Assembly (NCBI GenBank): GCA_037693485.1
Contig: CM075353.1
Location: 61,027,501-61,091,500, forward strand
DNA: 64,000 nucleotides
Reading direction: 5' to 3'
Source: Kitagawia praeruptora
Lineage: Eukaryota; Streptophyta; Magnoliopsida; Apiales; Apiaceae
Shown here: positions 10,167 to 21,608 of the stretch, in pieces
Position numbering within the stretch: the first letter of the stretch is position 1
How the letters are laid out: the number at the start of each line of letters is the position of its first letter
The notes under the pieces: model-generated
Databases searched by the model: none
Told to the model about the DNA's origin: nothing
What the model saw: only the letters and a program-made list of their open reading frames with translations
Position numbers and translations under genes: made by a program

Positions 10167-13043
10167 CACTACACCATATATGGCATTTACCAACACCTAA
10201 AACCAATGTTGGCATGTAAAATGTAGCCTTAGATGCTTAATTTTGATGTAAGCCAACATTATATTTTGATGTTGCAATACATTTCAATGTATGTTGCCTT
10301 AAATATGTTTGGTTAACAAAGCCAACACTTAAAATGATGTTACCATAGACACTAACAAAAATGTTGAAAATGAATCGGGTAAAAGTGAAATATTTGGGGG
10401 GGGGGAAATGAAATATTTGGGGGAGGGAAATGAAATATTTGTAGCCGGGTAATAATTTGGGGAGAAATGAAATACACTCTCATTTTAGTCAATACACTCT
10501 CATCTCTCTCATATGCTCTCATCTAATCTCTCTCAAGTAACTCTCTCTCGTTCTCATTCTTTAATTTCTCTCTCACTTTCTCTCTCGTTCTCAATCTATA
10601 TCTATATTTCTCGTTCTCAAATTAGGGTACCTGTGATCTCTCTCTCCCTCATTCTCTCTATATATCTAACAAATAACTTTAATTTCCCTCTAATTAACAA
10701 ATACTTGTGGTATCTTTGGTTAACAAATATATCTAATTTCTCTCTTGCTCACTCATTCTGTGAAGCTTGCTTTGTGGTTACGAATTTAAAGCTTGCTGTG
10801 TGGTAAGAAAATCTTAATTTGTAGATGTATTAATTCAGTTATGAACCCTAATTTCGTATTAATTTAAGATTTATAAACCCTAAAATTTGGGAGATTTTCT
10901 AATTTTTTAAGTATTTTACAAAACCCTAATTTTTTGATTGTTTTTTGTTTTGATTTTATGTTTGTGATAGCATAAACATAATTTTGTGTTTGTTTTTATA
11001 ACCCTAATTTTGTGTTTGTATGTTTAGTATGAATTTTTTTTACTCTATTGCCCTGTTTTATATCCTTAATGTTACTCTTTTTTTAGTCTCAGTGTTATTT
11101 TAATGTAGTGTGTGTAAGTATGAATTGTTGGAGAGCCAGATAAACTGTGTAAGTATTTTTTTTAGTCTCAAGTATGATGGAAAGTTTATTGAATCCTTTC
11201 TCAAAGGTATAATTTTGAGTTTGTATTATTAAAAAAGTTAAGGGCTCCTTGTAGTTTGAGGTTACTGATTAAAATCGTTTTTGCAGTTTTTATTTTCTAA
11301 AGACCCAATTTGACAAGCATAATAAGCGTATAGTTGAACTAGTCTGATTTAGTAAATTAATGTATTCTAGAAGGCCTTTCTCCTTTAGGTGATCGTTTTA
11401 GGACAATTAAGGTTGCATACTTATCGCAGGCTATGAGATATCATGGATTATCATGGCATGGCTAAATTTCAATAGCACAAACCACAAAGTAATAAAAGTG
11501 AGAAGACATCTAATATTTGATGATAATGTCCTTACTAGTTCTCTGACTGATATTATCAGGCAAAGGAAGCAGATTTTCTTGTACAAAACAAGGCTTTACA
11601 TGGTGATAAGGTGCAATTATCACAGGTTAATCACATAACTAAGCTTGTCATAAACATTATATTTTATGTGAGAAGCTGCAGTTTATACTGAATTACTGAC
11701 TGTCTACGCTTGTTTTGCTTAAACTTGCACCTGCTCATTTAGCTATTTTGTTTTGAGAAATCTGTTACATCTATCAAACAATGGATTTGATATGTGTTTG
11801 TCCTGAAATCTGCACAAGGGTTTGATAGTGTTAGTTTGATTTAAATTAAGCAATGGTTATGTGCTCTGGTAAAGTGCTTGTTTGCTGACATCCATCAGAC
11901 TGTAACTGGTGAAACTAAATGTATACTAAATACTGAGCAATGCTATACTTGTAATGTTTAATTGTTGCCTGTGTATAACAAGAATACATTCACGGAATCA
12001 GTGCTTGGAATTTTAACTTGGAGGATTTAAAGAACCAGGCTTCCCTGGTATGTTGTCGATTTGAGATATTAATTTATATATTAAAATAATTGGAAGCAAC
12101 CTTCTCAAATTTGCTATATTTTCGGTAGATTCAGGATTCTGACATTTCAATCCGGCAGAGGTTGTACCTCATTTTCAGGCATCATTAACACCCCAGCATT
12201 AATGAGCCTAATATTTTCTCCATAACATACTCATGGTTGCATCTTGTTTTTGAGAGATTAAAATGTGGTTCTTGTGTTCTCAGGATGTGCTCGATGGTTA
12301 CAACAATATGGAGGATTCACTTGCTGCATTTCCAATTAAACCTATACAGGAACTCAAATATAGCATTGCCTTCTATTCCCTTTCCCTGTTCTCCAATTTT
12401 ATTTAGGATTTCAAGTTATTTACAAAAGTAAATTCCAATATATTGTCGAAGAAATGCATAGTGCAATTCCCATTCCCTAACAATGCAGTGCTATTAAATG
12501 TCTAGTAGAGGGTAAGGTATATCAAAGTCTAGTAATTCCCTTTATGTCAAAGAACCATTATCATTTTTATTACAGTCGTACAATTGATGGAGATCAGAAG
12601 CTGCTCTTTTGCTCTAGAAGCTTGAAAAAGTTAAAGAGAACAAAAGGTTAAAGCGTAATCTAGTGTAAAACTTTAGATATGAAAACTAATAGGATAAAAT
12701 ACTGACCAAGTAAACCAGAAAGTTTTTAAAATATCTAAGCTGCTGATCCTGCTAAAGCTCATCTAACCTGGGGATATAGATTAAACAGCTTTTTTGTCTA
12801 TTTTCTGTTACTACTATTTTCTTTAGTCTTTACTGCCTGCATTCTTTTTTAGGTAAATTTTGGTTGTTAGCTGATAAACATCCAACTAAACATATCATTA
12901 CTTTTGTGCTTGTAATGGTTGTCTTTTGGAAAACCTGAAGGTGTTAACATGGTCTTTGGAAGGTGCTCATGGTCCTTGGAAGGTGATCTTTCTTTTGATG
13001 ACAAAATCTGTAACTCACGGAATCTGGATGTTAGTCTATTGAT
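10167..13043. mobile_element. CACTA-like end and adjoining unassigned DNA
   Basis: CACTACACCA at 10167 interrupts the copia gag relic and is followed by repeats of CCAACA and TGTTGGC, like the subterminal motifs of En/Spm elements. No matching TGGTGTAGTG end was found, so this may be a one-ended relic. The 2.6 kb that follow contain CT-rich stretches (10480-10670), TTTAG-like splice motifs and only short ORFs. I recognise no transposase. The stretch continues at 21609, on the other side of element B. Confidence 0.4.
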
Positions 13044-13048
13044 GTTAG

Positions 13049-14539
13049 TGATAAGTGGATTTTATATCCACTTGGAACATTCTAAATCGGCTTAAATTGA
13101 TTGTCTTGGGCTCAAGTTTCTTGTAGTTTTGATGTGTTTTGTTTAGTTGTGCAGATTTACAAGGATGTTGATTAAGGTGGATGCTTCTATAATTTTTTGG
13201 GAATTAATTGATTAAAATTCGGATTTTCTGGGAAGGCTGCGCAGCTTACACTGTTTGGGCCATATCTTGAGTTCTATAAGTCTGTTTTCAGCCCGTAAGC
13301 AGTCCACGCGAAGATAACGAGATTATCTATCATTCTAAGGTGGTCCAGAGGCCCAATTACGTCTGGAATGGCTCTGGAAAACAGAAGAAAAGTCAGCTAC
13401 GAATTTCCCTTTAAAACAGATTCAGTTTAGGAAACGTATCTTGCAGAAATTCTATTATAATTCTGTTTTGGTATTTTCTTGCTGGGCAAGACTTTTAGAG
13501 CCTATTTAAACACATCATACCAATGTAATAGAGATATACACATTATCAATAGTTTTATTATTGTAACCTAGCTTAGATCTGCAAGGGAGAAAAGGAGAGA
13601 AGGGTTCAACGCTCGTGACAAGCAACGGATCTAGATCTACTTCATCCTTTGTGTTACTTTGGATTATAGATTTGTTTTCTCAACTCTTCGTTTTAATAAT
13701 ATTATTACTTCTTTCTTCCATATCTTGTTTTATATCATGTTTTCATCAAATCCCATGGTGACGAAAGGTTTAGTTATGAACTAATCGTTGTCATGGGATC
13801 CTATTGGATTTATCTATGTAGCTTAGTAGTTTGCATGCCTTAAAGATTTATGTGTGGTGAATACTGATATCCTCGTATGGTTAATCTTAATGCTTTTGGA
13901 TGCGTAGCTAACATCTAAATTGAATTGTTAATCTCTTGTGAAGTGAAAGTGGATCTTGAGATTTAGAACTTGCTATGCTAGCATAGGTTCATAATTGTTT
14001 ATCAATATGATTTGTGGTGTGAGATGAAAATACTTATACTACCCTGTGTGATCTTTATGGATAACTTGTTCTTCAACCGTTATGTTTTCAAATTCTATAG
14101 ACATATAGGGTCTAAGCATAATTGGTGTCTATTCATCTTCTATCTCTTTTGTGGATGTATGTTTAGTTTGGTATGCGTATGCTGACAGGTAGCGTATACT
14201 TGTTTTGTGTTATCCGATCAGATATCAAAACCATCGCATGTTTTAATTAAAGGCTGCAACTCTAAGTGAAGTAGATGATGAAACTAGGATTCCATGTTTT
14301 ATTCTCATATTAGTAATTCGACTTTAATCTCTTTAATTAGTTAATCTTTAGTTTGATAATTAATTTAGTAGTTAATAAAAATCCAATTTGTTATTTATCT
14401 TAGCAGTGGATAAAAACCATACATCGGTGCATAGGTACATTAATTGAATTGAACACCATTCTAGATCTCTGTGGGAACGAACTTGATTTAATCATATATT
14501 ACTTGTGACAACGTGCGCTTGCGTAAATTTTGCATAACA
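13049..14539 (+). repeat. 5' LTR of element B, 1491 bp
   Basis: It begins TGATAA and ends GCATAACA. AGTGGAT-TTTAT-ATCCACT (13054-13072) is a terminal hairpin equivalent to that in element A. It also contains the palindromic GCTGCGCAGC near 13236. Confidence 0.93.
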
Positions 14540-14545
14540 AGTTTT

Positions 14546-14565
14546 TGGCGCCGCTGCCGGGGATC
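14546..14565 (+). other. Primer binding site of element B, tRNA-Asp type
   Basis: TGGCGCCGCTGCCGGGGATC is complementary to the plant tRNA-Asp 3' end apart from one base, and lies 6 bp after the LTR. Confidence 0.88.
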
Positions 14566-14678
14566 ATCGGTGTTTTTATTTTAGTTTATGTGCTTGTCAT
14601 CAGTGGTCATTAGCGTTCACTGACTCGGATTCTTACTTAGTTTGTTTGTTTCGTGGTGTTTCAGGTACTTAAGTTTGT

Positions 14679-17201
14679 ATGCGAACACGGTTACAAGCTC
14701 GTTTGGAAGAACTGGCGGAAGACGATCGTGTAGTGGATAATAAGGAAGAGGAAACTGAGACTACTGTAGAGATGGGTGACGCAGCAGCAGCAGCAACTAA
14801 GGCTTTGAAGGACTATTCTCAGCCGAAACTCAATGACATCCAGTCTAGCATTATTAGGCCAGCTATTGCAGCAAATAATTTTGAGATCAAGTCTGGCACA
14901 ATTCAGATGGTGCAGAATTCAGTCCAGTTTGGGGGAGCTCCTACGGAGGATGCCAACATGCATGTTCGGGACTTTATCGAAATCTGCGACACTTTCAAAT
15001 GTAATGGTGTGACGGATGATGCTATCAGGTTGAGGCTTTTCCCATTCTCTCTGAGGGATAAGGCTAAGAGCTGGCTACACTCTCTACCACCTGGTTCCAT
15101 TACTACATGGGAAGATCTTGCTCAAAAGTTCCTTACTAAATTCTTCCCTATGGCGAAAACTGCAGCATTAAGGAACCAGTTGACTCAATTCCAACAACAA
15201 TCTGGAGAGACCTTGTGTGAGGCTTGGGAACGCTACAAGGAGATGCTACGCAAGTGTCCTCATCATGGCATGCCTAATTGGATGGTTATTAATGGGTTCT
15301 ACAATGGGTTGGGAGCACAGTCTAGGCCCTTGCTAGATGCAGCATCAGGTGGAGCTCTGTGGGCAAAGAGCTATGATGAAGCTTATGATCTTATAGAGAT
15401 GATGGCTGCTAATGAATATCAAAATCCAACCTAAAGGCTATCTCAAGGCAAGGCAGCAGGAATTTTTGAAGTAGATACAGCTGCAATGATTACGGCTCAG
15501 TTAAAGGCTCTTGCTATGAAGGTGGATTCTCTTGCTAATTATGGAGTTCAGCAGGTGGCTAGTGTTTGTGAGTTATGTGCGGGCGCACATGAGACGAATC
15601 AGTGTGCTATTTCTCCTGAATCAGTACAGTTCGTGAGTAATTTTTAGAGACCTGCTGCACCAGTTCCAGCCACCTATCATCCGAACAACAGGAATCATCC
15701 CAATTTCAGCTGGAGCAACAATCAAAGTGCACAACAACCTTTTCAACAGCCGTATCAGCAAGCAAAGCCATTCAATCAAGGTTATCAGCAGCCTTATGCT
15801 CCAAGGCCACCATATCGACCTCCGGGATTTCAGCAGCAACAGCCCCATGCTCATATGGGGCAATCATCTAATGATAAATCAGATGAGGTGTGGATAGCGG
15901 TAAAGAACCTACAAGCTGGCCAGAAAGTTTTGGAAACCCAGTTGGGGCAGATTACAAGTGCCTTGGTAAATATGCAACATGGAACTCTTCCAAGTGATAC
16001 AATGGCAAATCCAGGCAAGATGGAGGTTCATGAGCAGGTGAAAGCTGTGACTTTGAGATCCGGAAAAGTCACGAGTGATCCTAAATCAGCAACTGAAGAA
16101 GATGAAGATGTTCAGAATCAGCAGGTTGAAAAATCTGCAGTGCCAGAAATTGAGAAATCTGATTTAGTGGCTGATCAGCTAGATGGTGAGAAGAGCAAGA
16201 AACCTGTTGAAAAGTCTACTCCGGAACAATCTTCAATGAATAATCAGATCTATCCACCTCCGCCATTCCCTGGACGTTTGAAGAAAAGTCAAGAAAGACA
16301 GTTTCAGAAATTTATGGATGTCTTCAAGAAACTGTCCATTAACATTCCTTTTGTTGAAGCGTTGGAGCAGATGCCAAGATATGCTAAGTTTATGAAGGAT
16401 ATTTTGTCAAGGAAGAGAAGGTTGGAAGAATTTGAAACAGTGGCATTGACGGAGGAGTGTAGTGCTGTTCTGCAACAGAAGTTGCCTCCTAAGCTTAAAG
16501 ATCCGGGAAGTTTCACTATTCCATGCACTATTGGCAATCTTTCTTTCAACAAATGCTTATGTGATTTGGGAGCTAGTATTAATCTTATGCCCTTGTCTGT
16601 TTTCAAGCAACTTGGTCTACCGGAGCCAAAGCCAACTAACATCTCTTTGCAGTTGGCTGATAGGACGATCACTTATCCAAGGGGCATAGTGGAGGACGTT
16701 TTGGTGAAGGTTGATAAGCTCATCTTCCCTGCTGATTTTGTGATCTTGGATTTTGAAGAAGATAAGAAGATTCCCATAATCTTGGGAAGACCGTTCTTGG
16801 CTACAGGTAAGACTTTAATTGATGTGCAAAAAGGAGAGCTTACAATGAGGGTGCAAGATCAAAGTGTCACCTTTAATGTGTTCAAGGCCATGAAATTTCC
16901 AACAGAGGATGAGGAGTGTTGCAGTGTGGAAATAGTTGATACGGGTCAGAGAAAGAAGTTGGATCAGCTATTGAGTGAAAAATCTGACACACACATGCTA
17001 AAGCATCCCAGCAGTGATTCCATTGACAGTTCTTCGGTTTGTGATCTTTCGAAAGTAAAGCTTGGGAAACTTCCACCACATTTGAGGTATGTCCTTTTGA
17101 ATAATGAGCTAGTGATTTTTGAAGAGGGGCATGATAACGTGTTGCGAAGGTGGAAAGCAGATGTTAAGGATGAGGAAATTTGTGTTCAGCCGGATGAGTA
17201 G
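14679..17201 (+). pseudogene. Element B Gag-aspartic protease polyprotein, two in-frame stops
   Basis: One frame of 840 codons runs from the ATG at 14679 to the TAG at 17199, interrupted by TAA (15432-15434) and TAG (15645-15647). The second half carries on in the same phase. Residues about 85-190 form a Retrotrans_gag region (DKAKSWLHSLP, WERYKEMLRKCPHHGMP). A CX2CX3HX4C zinc knuckle (CELCAGAHETNQC) lies near residue 297, followed by a Gln/Pro-rich linker. An aspartic protease with the active-site motif CDLGASINLMP, with DLGAS near residue 629, and ILGRPFL follows. Nothing of reverse transcriptase or integrase is present. Gag packages RNA into particles, and the protease would mature them. 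With these stops a copy could make only truncated Gag unless readthrough occurs. Confidence 0.9.
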
Positions 17202-17409
17202 GAGAAACACTTTAGAGGTGTGAAGAAGAAAAAGAAGAAGATTTGGCCGTTGGGAAGTAAAATTAGGTTGAAGTCTGATAAAAGAAATTTGTGGAAAGCA
17301 AGCAACCAATATGTCAATGTTCGTATGAATGGTTTGTCTGTTGAAGATGGTTCAGTTATTCTTTTGAAACCGCCATGAGTTGAGGAAGTAACGTCAAGCT
17401 ATTGACGTT

Positions 17410-17437
17410 AAAGAAGCACTTCGTGGGAGGCAACCCA
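17410..17437 (+). other. Conserved post-gag hairpin motif of element B
   Basis: AAAGAAGCACTTCG followed by TGGG-AGGCAA-CCCA (17424-17437). It is equivalent to 2066-2095 in element A. Confidence 0.7.
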
Positions 17438-17490
17438 TGCATTAGTGTAGGAAGGAAAAAAAAAATCGAATTTTTGAGCAGGTTGCAGCT

Positions 17491-17640
17491 CTGTAACGCA
17501 GGCTACACCTGCGTTTCTGGAACAGGGGCAGATTGCGGGAGAGTAACGCAGGCTGCGCCTGCGTTACTGGACATGAGGCAGTCTGTATCCCTGACACGCA
17601 GGCTGCGCCTGCGTGTCTGCTCTTGGGGCAGTGTGCGCCA
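17491..17640 (+). repeat. Three 50-bp tandem units, each a GC-rich hairpin
   Basis: Units start at 17491, 17541 and 17591. The hairpins lie at 17495-17515, 17542-17568 and 17593-17617, all of the form CGCAGG-loop-CCTGCG. Outer stem pairs change together between units two and three (GTAA/TTAC versus GACA/TGTC), keeping perfect 10-11 bp stems. Confidence 0.88.
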
Positions 17641-17839
17641 GCCGCGCGCAAGGTGCGTGTGGAGCAGTGATTTGTCAGCGAGTTTCTTCAGCTGTGTTGT
17701 TGTCTGTGTATAAAAAAAAAAAAAATATTTCTTTCCCCTCCCATTCTATTTATACCCCCATTCTCTCTAATTCTTTTCCTATTTCTATTTCAAAACCCCC
17801 CCATCTTTTCTTCAAAAATTCTAAACCTATTTCTATTCT

Positions 17840-18000
17840 AATTCTTACTTATTATTATTATTATTTTCTTTTATTTTTATTCTTATTTATTTTTATTTAT
17901 TATTATTATTATTATTATTTATGTATTATTATTATTATTATTATTATTATATTTAGTATTATTAATAATAATAATAATAATAATAATTATTATTATTATT
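17840..18000 (+). repeat. (TTA)n and (TAA)n microsatellites facing each other
   Basis: Runs of TTA (about 17850-17955) are followed by runs of AAT (about 17960-17990), which could pair into one long AT hairpin. The region is low-complexity with no coding value. Confidence 0.85.
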
Positions 18001-18302
18001 ATATACACACTTATACATACCAATCCAATTCCTCTTCTATTTTTTTTTTATCTCTAATAAATTCAATTCTAAAGAGGAATTAATTGCAAGTTCACCTCTT
18101 TGATTCGTATTGGGTAAATATTTTTCTCTAATCTTATTTTTATTACGAATTTGTGTTCTTATCAATTGTGGGTTTTGTAGTATTCAGGCAAGGTGGTCAG
18201 TCTATGGAGCTCGTGCGCAATATCCTCCACCAGATTCATCCGAGGAGGGTGACTGCTTCGATATTCAGGTATGCTTTCTGCTATCCCTTGTATTTACTTC
18301 CA

Positions 18303-18340
18303 TTCAATGCGGACATTGAATATTTTAAGTTTGGGGGTGG
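18303..18340 (+). other. Internal hairpin plus polypurine-like tract, element B
   Basis: TTCAATG-CGGA-CATTGAA (18303-18320) is followed by TTTTAAGTTTGGGGGTGG. It lies 1.8 kb before the 3' LTR and matches the internal copy in element A in form and distance, with a wholly different stem sequence. Confidence 0.62.
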
Positions 18341-19255
18341 TTTGAGGGATTAGTAGTTGTTGTATTATTTGTTCATGTAGGATTGCATGCTTTGCATATT
18401 AGTAGTAGTAAATTATGCATGTATGTTGTTTTATCTACGTTTGTTTCATATAGGGCATTCTGTTTTTATGTTTGTATATCATGTGAGTTCATAATAGTTG
18501 CATTTGCACCCATGCTTGATAGGAATTTTGTGTTGTTGACGCTTTTGATTGAGAAGTGGTATGCTTTGTTCTTGTGCACACACATACACTAGTAAGTTGA
18601 AACTAGTAGACTTATTGAATGTTGTAAGTGATTAGAAGGACATGAATATGTGCAAGATGATTTAGTTTGCATGCTTTGAATACAAGTTGGTGCGTTAGAG
18701 AGATGTTGCTTGGGATTGAGTATGTTTTTCCACCAAGTGAGATTTTGAGCCTTATTGCATATTTGTTGCAATCTTATTCGTTTGGTTGAGGGTCCACGGA
18801 TTGTTTGCATTGCTAGCAGTTGTTTGAGGTCTTTCTTGAAACGCATGACATTATTTGACGATTAAAATGATAAAGGCACTTAGGAATAACCGCATATTTT
18901 CCCATATTACCACACCATATTTACATGATCAATTAGTTAACCCGTTGAGCTTAATCCTATTTTTTCGGTGACATACCACATTACTTGCCTAGACCTTTTT
19001 CTTGTATTGGCCGTACATTAATTTGAACCTACATTGTCAAAGGCTAGTAGAGTGCTTAAGGGAGTAATAAGGTGTGTAAGGAGGGGTTTATTGTTGGTCT
19101 TACTTTTGGGGGGAATATTGAAAATTGGGTTTGGTTGTTTACTTGATACTCGACATATGTAATAAATTATTGGATCATTGTTATTGTTTATATTATTGTT
19201 TGTGTTCTATTTAGCTCTCGAAAAAAAAAAAAGAAAAAAACAAAAAAAAAAGAAG

Positions 19256-19286
<31 letters not shown>

Positions 19287-19931
19287 AAAATATATATTAT
19301 GAGAGCATGTTTGTGTTTGTTGCGATCCTATTTCAGTCGACTAGTCGAGTGTTTGTCTTAGTAAAATTATGTGGGGGGAAATATGGTGTTGTGTATGATT
19401 TATTATGGTACTTACTAGCTTTTGACACTTCACCTGTTTTGGCTTATTTGACCTACCTTGTCCCTAGCCCCGTTACAACCCAATTTAAAGACCTTTTGAT
19501 TATCGTCATTGATGTATGTTGTGTTAAGAGTTAGATTGATACCAAATGTCAAGCATGTTTATGATTTTGTTGGAATTGAGTGATACACTTACCCTTGTTC
19601 TTGAGTGAATATTTTTTTTGTGAGTGGATTGTGAGTGTTTGCTTGTTCTTGCGTATGAGATCCCGAGTGTTTTCTCAAAGATGTGCTCTTGTAGGCTTAG
19701 CATGTTTACTAACTTATTCTTACACTTGACATGGGCTTGTGAGAACTTATGCATGTTCATTGAGTAGACTATGTGAATACTTGCACTTTCGACACCAAGA
19801 CATTGCGTATTTACTTTGATTCTTAAGTTGATATGGCATGAGAGGATTTGAAGGTATGGTAGGCTAGATTAATTGCATTTGCATATTAGTTGCATTCATG
19901 CATTGCATTGCATTGCATTAGGTTAAATGGA
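18341..19931 (+). other. Non-coding 3' region of element B
   Basis: There is no credible ORF. It contains an A/G-rich tract at 19220-19290 and short strings shared with element A, for example AGCCCCGTTACAACCCA near 19465 (compare 5280). Confidence 0.6.
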
Positions 19932-20059
19932 TTTTGTGGGTACATTCGCTATAGGCCCTCACGAGACCTTACTCGTCCACTAGGGCTGCCTAGGGGTTTA
20001 AAGGGCTTGTTGCATATGCCAAATGCAACCGTGATCACCTACGGAAGTGGTACTAGTTA
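19932..20059 (+). other. Conserved non-coding block, element B copy
   Basis: It is about 89 percent identical to 5770-5896 of element A. The hairpin GTTGCAT-ATGCCAA-ATGCAAC and the palindrome GTGATCAC are kept exactly. It ends 58 bp before the 3' LTR. Confidence 0.85.
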
Positions 20060-20080
20060 TTTAGTTAGTTGTAATTGTTT

Positions 20081-20117
20081 ATGCTTGAGGACAAGCATCG
20101 GTTTAAGTTTGGGGGTG
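20081..20117 (+). other. Terminal hairpin and polypurine tract of element B
   Basis: ATGCTTG-AGGA-CAAGCAT (20081-20098), then TTTAAGTTTGGGGGTG directly before the 3' LTR start TGATAA. Confidence 0.8.
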
Positions 20118-21608
20118 TGATAAGTGGATTTTATATCCACTTGGAACATTCTAAATCGGCTTAAATTGATTGTCTTGGGCTCAAGTTTCTTGTAGTTTTG
20201 ATGTGTTTTGTTTAGTTGTGCAGATTTACAAGGATGTTGATTAAGGTGGATGCTTCTATAATTTTTTGGGAATTAATTGATTAAAATTCGGATTTTCTGG
20301 GAAGGCTGCGCAGCTTACACTGTTTGGGCCATATCTTGAGTTCTATAAGTCTGTTTTCAGCCCGTAAGCAGTCCACGCGAAGATAACGAGATTCTCTATC
20401 ATTCTAAGGTGGTCCAGAGGCCCAATTACGTCTGGAACGGCTCTGGAAAACAGAAGAAAAGTCAGCTACGAATTTCCCTTTAAAACAGATTCAGTTTAGG
20501 AAACGTATCTTGCAGAAATTCTATTATAATTCTGTTTTGGTATTTTCTTGCTGGGCAAGACTTTTAGAGCCTATTTAAACACATCATACCAATGTAATAG
20601 AGATATACACATTATCAATAGTTTTATTATTGTAACCTAGCTTAGATCTGCAAGGGAGAAAAGGAGAGAAGGGTTCAACGCTCGTGACAAGCAACGGATC
20701 TAGATCTACTTCATCCTTTGTGTTACTTTGGATTATAGATTTGTTTTCTCAACTCTTCGTTTTAATAATATTATTACTTCTTTCTTCCATATCTTGTTTT
20801 ATATCATGTTTTCATCAAATCCCATGGTGACGAAAGGTTTAGTTATGAACTAATCGTTGTCATGGGATCCTAGTGGATTTATCTATGTAGCTTAGTAGTT
20901 TGCATGCCTTAAAGATTTATGTGTGGTGAATACTGATATCCTCGTATGGTTAATCTTAATGCTTTTGGATGCGTAGCTAACATCTAAATTGAATTGTTAA
21001 TCTCTTGTGAAGTGAAAGTGGATCTTGAGATTTAGAACTTGCTATGCTAGCATAGGTTCATAATTGTTTATCAATATGATTTGTGGTGTGAGATGAAAAT
21101 ACTTATACTACCCTGTGTGATCTTTATGGATAACTTGTTCTTCAACCGTTATGTTTTCAAATTCTATAGACATATAGGGTCTAAGCATAATTGGTGTCTA
21201 TTCATCTTCTATCTCTTTTGTGGATGTATGTTTAGTTTGGTATGCGTATGCTGACAGGTAGCGTATACTTGTTTTGTGTTATCCGATCAGATATCAAAAC
21301 CATCGCATGTTTTAATTAAAGGCTGCAACTCTAAGTGAAGTAGATGATGAAACTAGGATTCCATGTTTTATTCTCATATTAGTAATTCGACTTTAATCTC
21401 TTTAATTAGTTAATCTTTAGTTTGATAATTAATTTAGTAGTTAATAAAAATCCAATTTGTTATTTGTCTTAGCAGTGGATAAAAACCATACATCGGTGCA
21501 TAGGTACATTAATTGAATTGAACACCATTCTAGATCTCTGTGGGAACGAACTTGATTTAATCATATATTACTTGTGACAACGTGCGCTTGCGTAAATTTT
21601 GCATAACA
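20118..21608 (+). repeat. 3' LTR of element B, 1491 bp
   Basis: It is the same length as the 5' LTR with about four substitutions, for example GATTCTCT for GATTATCT near 20392. It is followed by the target duplication GTTAG. Confidence 0.93.

Noticed and set aside
17402..18083. Frames across the GC hairpin repeats and (TTA)n region
   Set aside because: Composition-driven frames over tandem and simple repeats, with no domain.
13049..21608. Autonomous Athila/Tat element
   Set aside because: No reverse transcriptase, RNase H or integrase motif was found in any frame of the 2.9 kb after the protease.
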